Shown here: piece by piece, positions 59,326 to 64,000 of the stretch | How the letters are laid out: every line of letters starts with the position of its first letter | Numbering within the stretch: position 1 is the stretch's first letter | Source: CAVSIP01 sp963728075 | GTDB taxonomy: Bacteria; Actinomycetota; Actinomycetes; JAFAQI01; DASSKL01 | Direction: 5' to 3' | Assembly: GCA_963728075.1 (NCBI GenBank) | Contig: CAVSIP010000004.1 | Coordinates: 248,001 to 312,000, forward strand | Length of the DNA: 64,000 bases | The notes under the pieces: generated by a model | What the model was told of the DNA's origin: nothing | Database searches by the model: none | The model's input: the letters and a program-made list of their open reading frames with translations, nothing else | Translations under genes and position numbers: made by a program

Positions 59326-60690
59326 GTGACCGAGTCGTACGGTGAGAACCAGCCGGCCCAGACGCCGATGGCCGAGCGGATGCAGGCGCTGCTGTCCCGG
59401 GCCGTCGAGGACCAGATCTCCGAGCAGCGGCAGCTGACGTCGGCGCTCGCCGAGCTCCGCGGGCTCGTCGGGCGGCTCTCCGACGAAGCGAGCAAGCCCG
59501 GCACCGCGCCCGACCCGCGGCTCGACCAGGTGCTCTCCGACGTCTCCGGCGTCGAGCGGTCGCTGCGCACCGGGCTGCAGGCGCTGGGGGAGGGCCTCGC
59601 GGGGCTCACCGCCGCCGTCCAGGCCCGCCCGGCCGAGGCGGCGGAGGTCGTCTCCCGCATCGACGAGGTCCGCGAGAACCTGCGCGGCCACGCCGTCGTG
59701 CTGCAGGCCCTGCGCGCCGGCCTGGACGCGTTGCCGTCGTTCCCCGACGAGATCGCCGCGCTGCGCCAGCAGGTGGAGGGCCTCGGCTCACGCCTCGACG
59801 CGTTCGGCGAGCTCAACGAGACCCTGTCGACCACGGCCGGGCGGCTGACCGCGCTGGACGATCTCGTGGCCGAGGTGGGCGCCAGCCGGGCGGCGACCGA
59901 ACGGGTCGCCGGCCGCGCCGAGTGGCTCGCCGGGCGCGACGACGTGGACGAGCTGCGCCGGGCGCTGCTCGAGCGGCTCGAGCAGGTGCGCGCCGAGCAG
60001 GCCGCCCACGTCGCCGGCCGGTTCGAGGGCCTGGCCCGTGCGGACGCGGTCGCCGACCTCGCCGACCGGCTCGACGAGCTCGTCCGGCGTCCGGCCGGTG
60101 TCGACCAGGAGCGGTTGACCGCCATCGAGTCGCGGCTGGACGCGCTGTCCAGCCGGGTCGAGCAGCTGCTCGAGTGGCTCGAGGACGACCCGCGCATGGA
60201 GCGGGTGGAGCGTTCGATGGAGTCCACCCGCATCGCCGCCGAGGAGGCGGTCTCGGCCAGCGGCCGCCTGCACAGCGAGCTGACGGTCATCGGCGAGTCG
60301 GTGTCCGGGGTCGACACCGCGGACGAGCTCAAGGCGCTGCGCGAGGAGCTCGCCGACCTGCGCGCGGCGGTCACCGCACCCGCGGACACGAGCGAGTCCG
60401 AGGCCCTGCGGGCGCTGGTCGCCGAGACCGAACGTCGCCTCGCCGCGCACGTGGACGAGGCCGTCCTGGCACTGGCCGAGGTCATGCTGCGCCGCCGCCC
60501 GGTCGTCCGTCCGGTCGCCGAGCCGGCACCCGCCCCCGAGCCGCCCGCCCCCGAGCCCGTGGTCACCCGGGCCGCGGCGCCGCAGCCGGCGCCGGAGCAG
60601 GAGCAGGAGCCGGCTGCCGCGGAGGTCCCGTACGCCGCACCCGAGCCGGAGCCCCGCAAGCGCCGCCCCTGGTGGAAGCCGGGCGACTGA
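59326..60690 (+). CDS. large coiled-coil protein
   Basis: 454 aa from the GTG at 59326 (GGAGGAGG at 59312-59319; the GTG at 59323 is too close). Long heptad-like helices run through residues ~15-400 (ALLSRAVEDQISEQRQLTSA, LRRALLERLEQVRAEQAAHV, LDALSSRVEQLLEWLEDDPR, LKALREELADLRAAV). The end is Pro/Glu/Ala-rich, closing with RKRRPWWKPGD. No membrane helix. It may be a scaffold or cytoskeletal-type protein; similar proteins occur before moeZ in other actinomycetes. Palindrome copy C lies 24 bases after the stop. Confidence 0.75.
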   Translation: MTESYGENQPAQTPMAERMQALLSRAVEDQISEQRQLTSALAELRGLVGRLSDEASKPGTAPDPRLDQVLSDVSGVERSLRTGLQALGEGLAGLTAAVQARPAEAAEVVSRIDEVRENLRGHAVVLQALRAGLDALPSFPDEIAALRQQVEGLGSRLDAFGELNETLSTTAGRLTALDDLVAEVGASRAATERVAGRAEWLAGRDDVDELRRALLERLEQVRAEQAAHVAGRFEGLARADAVADLADRLDELVRRPAGVDQERLTAIESRLDALSSRVEQLLEWLEDDPRMERVERSMESTRIAAEEAVSASGRLHSELTVIGESVSGVDTADELKALREELADLRAAVTAPADTSESEALRALVAETERRLAAHVDEAVLALAEVMLRRRPVVRPVAEPAPAPEPPAPEPVVTRAAAPQPAPEQEQEPAAAEVPYAAPEPEPRKRRPWWKPGD

Positions 60691-60713
60691 GCCCCCCACC
60701 ACACCACCCCCTC

Positions 60714-60759
60714 CGAAGTGCGGGTATGTCCCGTTAGAGCGGGACATGCCCGCACCTCG
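60714..60759. repeat. dispersed palindrome, copy C
   Basis: Arms CGAAGTGCGGGTATGTCCCG (60714-60733) and CGGGACATGCCCGCACCTCG (60740-60759) pair with two mismatches around TTAGAG. It is the same family as copies A and B and lies between the coiled-coil gene and moeZ. Confidence 0.8.
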
Positions 60760-60845
60760 TGTCGGTGGGGGCGGGACCGTCCTGTCGGGAATGCGGTGCC
60801 GGCACGTACCGTTGTGTGCGCAAGGAACCGTCCCGAGGAGCGCGA

Positions 60846-62021
60846 ATGTCCCTGCCGCCGCTGGTGGAGCCCGCCGATGAGCTCACCCCCGACGAGGTAC
60901 GGCGTTACTCGCGCCACCTGATCATCCCGGACGTCCGGATGGACGGCCAGAAGCGGCTGAAGAACGCCAAGGTGCTCGCCGTCGGCGCGGGCGGGCTCGG
61001 GTCGCCGACGCTGATGTACCTCGCCGCCGCCGGCGTGGGCACGCTCGGGATCATCGACTTCGACGTCGTCGACGAGTCCAACCTGCAGCGCCAGGTCATC
61101 CACGGCCAGTCCGACGTCGGCCGCTCGAAGGCCGAGTCCGCGCGCGACTCGATCAAGGAGATCAACCCGAACGTCGAGGTCGTGCTGCACGAGGAGCGGC
61201 TCGACTCCTCGAACGCGATGGAGATCTTCGCCCCGTACGACCTCATCGTCGACGGCACCGACAACTTCGCCACCCGCTACCTCGTCAACGACGCCTGCGT
61301 GCTGCTCGGCAAGCCGTACGTGTGGGGCTCGATCTTCCGCTTCGACGGGCAGGCCAGCGTGTTCTGGGCCGAGCACGGCCCCTGCTACCGCTGCCTCTAC
61401 CCCGAGCCCCCGCCGCCCGGCATGGTGCCGTCGTGCGCCGAGGGCGGCGTGCTCGGCGTGCTGTGCGCGCTCGATCGGCTCGATCCAGACCACCGAGGCG
61501 ATCAAGGTGCTCACCGGGATCGGCGAGCCGCTGGTCGGCCGGCTGATGATCTACGACGCCCTGGAGATGCAGTACCGCACGGTGAAGGTCCAGAAGGACC
61601 CGGAGTGCCCGATCTGCGGCAAGAACCCGACCATCACCGAGCTGATCGACTACGAGGCGTTCTGCGGCGTGGTCTCCGACGAGGCCGAGCAGGCCGCCGC
61701 CGGACTCGACCATCACCGCGGCCGAGCTCAAGGACATGTTCGACCGCGGGCGAGGAGTTCCTGCTCGTCGACGTCCGCGAGCCCGCCGAGTGGGACATCG
61801 TCCGCATCCCCGGCGCGGTGCTCATCCCCAAGGGCGACCTGCCGCAGCGGCTGTCCGAGCTGCCGCAGGACAAGCCGGTGGTGCTGCACTGCAAGACCGG
61901 GGTGCGCTCCGCCGAGGCGCTCGCGCTGCTGAAGAACGCCGGGTTCACCTCCGCCATGCACGTCCAGGGTGGCGTCACGGCCTGGGCGACGCAGGTCGAC
62001 AAGACGCTGCCGACGTACTGA
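60846..62021 (+). CDS. moeZ: MoeZ/MoeB-type sulfur-carrier adenylyltransferase/sulfurtransferase (indels)
   Basis: 391 codons as read from the ATG at 60846, with GAGGAG 5 bases upstream and a TACCGT box at 60807. The N-terminal ThiF/MoeB domain is clear: RYSRHLIIPDVRMDGQKRL, VGAGGLGSPTLMYLAAAGVG, VDGTDNFATRYLVNDA. The middle is out of frame, but neighbouring frames continue the protein (LTGIGEPLVGRLMIYDALEM, DPECPICGKNPTITELIDYE with the zinc CxxC). Extra bases at 61470, 61704 and 61748-61750 sum to three, restoring the frame for the rhodanese domain (FLLVDVREPAEWD, catalytic Cys in VLHCKTGVRSAE). It adenylates ThiS/MoaD/CysO-type carriers and supplies sulfur. Confidence 0.88.
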   Translation: MSLPPLVEPADELTPDEVRRYSRHLIIPDVRMDGQKRLKNAKVLAVGAGGLGSPTLMYLAAAGVGTLGIIDFDVVDESNLQRQVIHGQSDVGRSKAESARDSIKEINPNVEVVLHEERLDSSNAMEIFAPYDLIVDGTDNFATRYLVNDACVLLGKPYVWGSIFRFDGQASVFWAEHGPCYRCLYPEPPPPGMVPSCAEGGVLGVLCALDRLDPDHRGDQGAHRDRRAAGRPADDLRRPGDAVPHGEGPEGPGVPDLRQEPDHHRADRLRGVLRRGLRRGRAGRRRTRPSPRPSSRTCSTAGEEFLLVDVREPAEWDIVRIPGAVLIPKGDLPQRLSELPQDKPVVLHCKTGVRSAEALALLKNAGFTSAMHVQGGVTAWATQVDKTLPTY

Positions 62022-63572
62022 CCAGCGGCGGCGCCCGCCACGCCTGGGCGGCGCCGTGCAGCAGGCGGGTCCCCGGCCCCCAGCCGGTGGACCGGATCGA
62101 CGCGTCGCCGACCAGCCACGCGCGTACGGCGCGCTGCACCCGCTCGTCGCTGAGCAGCCCGCCGTGGAAGGCGTCGACGACGACCATCGGCGTCCCCTGC
62201 GTACCGGTCGGCTCCGCCGGCAGCGTCAGCGTGTCCGCCAGCGGGACGAACCGGGCCCGGACGAGCGGGCTGCACTCCCAGGCGGCGAGCGACCGCGCGT
62301 CCGCAGCCACCGACGCCAGCAGCCCCCGGTCGAGCGTGACATGGAACGGGGAGATCGCGTTGACGGCGCGGACGACCCCGCGCAGCACCCAGCCGGCCGC
62401 CCACCCGGCACCGTGCTCGCCGGGGAGGGGAACGTGGCGCGCCCCGGCCCGCTCACCGGGCTGAGCAGCAGCACGGCGTCCACCGGGGCGTCCGGGTGGT
62501 GGGTCAGGTAGGCGGCGGTGACCAGCGAGCCCTCGCTCTCGGCGACCAGCGTCACCGGCCGCCCGGTCCGCGCGTGCATCAGGTCCACCTGGCGGCGCAG
62601 CCGGGCGGCGAGGACGTCCAGCGGCTGGTCGGTCGCCGCGCGCCCGTGCGGGATCGGCCGACCGTGGGCGTCCAGGCCCGCGTAGGAGAACTGCCGTACG
62701 GTCAGCCGCGGGTCGTGGTCGGCGAGGCCGCGGTCGCGGCCGCAGCAGTCGGAGCCGAAGCCCGCCACGACGAGGACCGGCCGCCCGCCCCACCCGGTGT
62801 TCAGGTCGGCGGACAGGTGCTGGCGGTGGGTCTGCGCGGAGAACGACGCCCAGGCCCCGGTGTAGCAGGCACCCACCAGCACGACGACCGCCAGCGGGGC
62901 GACCGGCACCGTACGCAGGTTCCGCGGGGCGGGCAGCGAGCCGGCCGCCGCACGCCACGCCAGCGCGTTCGCCGTCCCCGCGACCCCGGCGACCACCGGC
63001 CCGGCCTCCGGCGGCAGCAGCGCCAGCGCCGCCGACGCGGCGGTCAGCCACACGGCCTGCGCGGCCAGCACGCCGACGGCGCGGGGACGCGGCAGCCCGC
63101 CCCACCAGTGCGTCGACAGCCCGGCGTGCGCGAGCACCGCGGCGATCATCAGCGCGAGGGGCGCGGCGGCGAGGTACGGCCAGGAGAACGGCAGCAGCGC
63201 GACGCCGACGAGCATCGCCGCCGCGGGCGCCAGCAGCACCACGCCGACCAGCCCGGCGACCAGGTTCGCCCGCCACAGCGCGGCCGCCGGCGGGCGGTCA
63301 CCCTCCGGCCAGGCGAGCAGCAGGCAGGCGGTGGACAGGGTCGCCCGCCCGAGCAGGATCACGGCGACGCCGACGGCCGTCCACAGCGGCGAGTCGGCGT
63401 ACACCAGCAGCCAGCGCAGGTCGTGGAAGACCCCCAGGACGGGCAGCGCGGTGGTCTGCGGTGCCAGCACCCGGGCGACGTTCGGACCGGTGAGCAGGAC
63501 GACGAGCGCCTCGACGAACGCGGGCAGCCCGCACAGCGCCGGGAGCAGGGCCCGGCGCGGCAGACTGGACAC
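61975..63572 (-). CDS. membrane protein with C-terminal alpha/beta hydrolase-like domain (frameshifted)
   Basis: About 530 codons if repaired. From the GTG at 63572 come six or so membrane helices (LPALCGLPAFVEALVVLLTG to VAPLAVVVLVGACYTGAWAS), then an exported hydrolase-like domain: GRPVLVVAGFGSDCCGRD and TLVAESEGSLVTAAYLTHHP with an A-E-S-E-G elbow. Near 62420-62429 (a GGGGAGGGG run) the frame shifts and HVPLPGEHGAGWAAGWVLRG and the rest follow in the next frame to 61975. The C-terminus overlaps the moeZ end by 47 bases. Possible lipase or esterase. It starts 2 bases from the divergent ATL gene. Confidence 0.7.
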
Positions 63573-63574
63573 GT

Positions 63575-63877
63575 ATGGAGCCTCCCATCCCTGACCACGC
63601 CCGGGCCGTCCTGGACGCCGTCGACGCGATCCCGCCCGGCGCGGTGATGTCGTACGGGGACGTGGCGGAGTACGCCGGCCTGCGGTCGGCCCGGCTGGTC
63701 GGGCAGGTGCTGCGGCGGTACGGGTCCGAGGTGCCCTGGCACCGGGTGGTCATGTCCACCGGCGCCCCGGCGCCGCACCACGCCGGCGAGCAGCTGGCCC
63801 GGCTGCGCGCCGAGGCCGTACCGCTCGTCGCCGACGCCACCCGCGTCGACATGCGCCGCGCCCGCTGGACCGGCTGA
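63575..63877 (+). CDS. alkyltransferase-like protein (ATL, MGMT family)
   Basis: 100 aa. The C-terminal MGMT DNA-binding part is present: VLDAVDAIPPGAVMSYGDVA, the helix AGLRSARLVGQVLRR and PWHRVV, in which the methyl-accepting Cys of PCHRV is replaced by Trp. ATL proteins bind alkylated guanine without repairing it and pass it to nucleotide excision repair. It is the Rv3204-like gene of the conserved moeZ-to-UvrD region. Confidence 0.9.
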   Translation: MEPPIPDHARAVLDAVDAIPPGAVMSYGDVAEYAGLRSARLVGQVLRRYGSEVPWHRVVMSTGAPAPHHAGEQLARLRAEAVPLVADATRVDMRRARWTG

Positions 63878-63932
63878 CCGGCGCCGGGCGCCCCCGCGCG
63901 TTCGGCCGAAACTGTCGCCGCTGCGTGTTGTC

Positions 63933-64000
63933 ATGGGGCCCGTGCCCGGCTCGTACGTCCTCGTCCGCCGTGCGCCCGACCCGGTCGCGGCGCCCGTGCT
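63933..64000 (+). CDS. start of a UvrD/AdnAB-type helicase (partial)
   Basis: Only the first ~22 codons are present and the gene runs off the right edge. From the ATG at 63933 or GTG at 63942 it reads PGSYVLVRRAPDPVAAPVL, which resembles the start of actinomycete UvrD/REP-type helicases (AdnA/AdnB group) lying at this place near moeZ and the ATL gene. The call rests on position and this short match. Confidence 0.45.
   Translation, partial: MGPVPGSYVLVRRAPDPVAAPV

Noticed and set aside
61507..61932. Separate gene beginning LTGIGEPLVGRL
   Set aside because: It is the middle of MoeZ in a shifted frame.
1..64000. tRNA, rRNA, integrase, transposase or phage genes
   Set aside because: None was recognised on either strand by reading; the repeats found have no associated mobility gene in the window.

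Overview
The window comes from a very GC-rich actinomycete (Actinomycetota). Nearly all codons end in G or C, GTG starts are frequent, and many genes are actinobacterial signatures: DUF3117, DUF3107, DUF6758, the sigE-rseA-rseB-htrA-tatB cluster, a WS/DGAT acyltransferase, a two-piece LigD/Ku repair set, and MoeZ. The exact genus cannot be read from the sequence. No rRNA, tRNA, insertion sequence, prophage or CRISPR array was seen.

Layout. 1-21 kb is mostly surface and secreted functions: the tail of a large secreted protein, a SpoIIE-type phosphatase, a P-loop kinase, AzlCD, then four proteins carrying three SLH repeats each (a sedolisin protease, an Ig-like protein, a GH25 lysozyme and a large S-layer-like protein). 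Between and after these lie a WS/DGAT acyltransferase, an AlgJ/AlgX-like SGNH protein, DUF3117-PepA, and a coupled pair made of a phosphodiester glycosidase and a phosphoesterase lipoprotein. 21-31 kb is the conserved envelope-stress block: O-methyltransferase, sigE, rseA, rseB-like, htrA, tatB, mrp, DUF1003 and an MgtE-N/CBS protein, followed by SDR and PhzF enzymes. 31-44 kb is housekeeping metabolism: a DUF929/VKOR disulfide pair, a CitE-like lyase, MscL with a zinc ribbon, an acyl-CoA dehydrogenase, an AbiEi-like protein, NUDIX, DUF6758, PHP, MarC, an aminotransferase, an MpaB-type oxygenase and an orphan peptide-binding lipoprotein. 45-64 kb follows the actinomycete order ParA, DEAD helicase, ferritin-like protein, DUF3107, TetR, MoeZ, ATL, UvrD-type helicase, but carries an inserted non-homologous end-joining group (LigD polymerase, LigD ligase, a transporter, Ku) and several hydrolases between TetR and MoeZ.

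Non-coding structure is a notable part of the window. A three-copy dispersed palindrome, a tandem array of nested hairpins with its own outer inverted repeat, and a pair of hairpins with complementary loops bracketing the AbiEi-like gene all sit in intergenic gaps, mostly just 3' of genes. A TAnnnT box lies 6-8 bases before the start codon of at least ten genes, which suggests frequent leaderless transcription.

Quality caution. Several conserved genes (moeZ, ku, ligD, a membrane hydrolase and a small secreted protein) are broken by single-base indels that often cancel each other out. This looks more like sequence or assembly error than gene decay, so their products are described as if repaired. 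The loss of part of the LigD phosphoesterase domain is larger and may be real.
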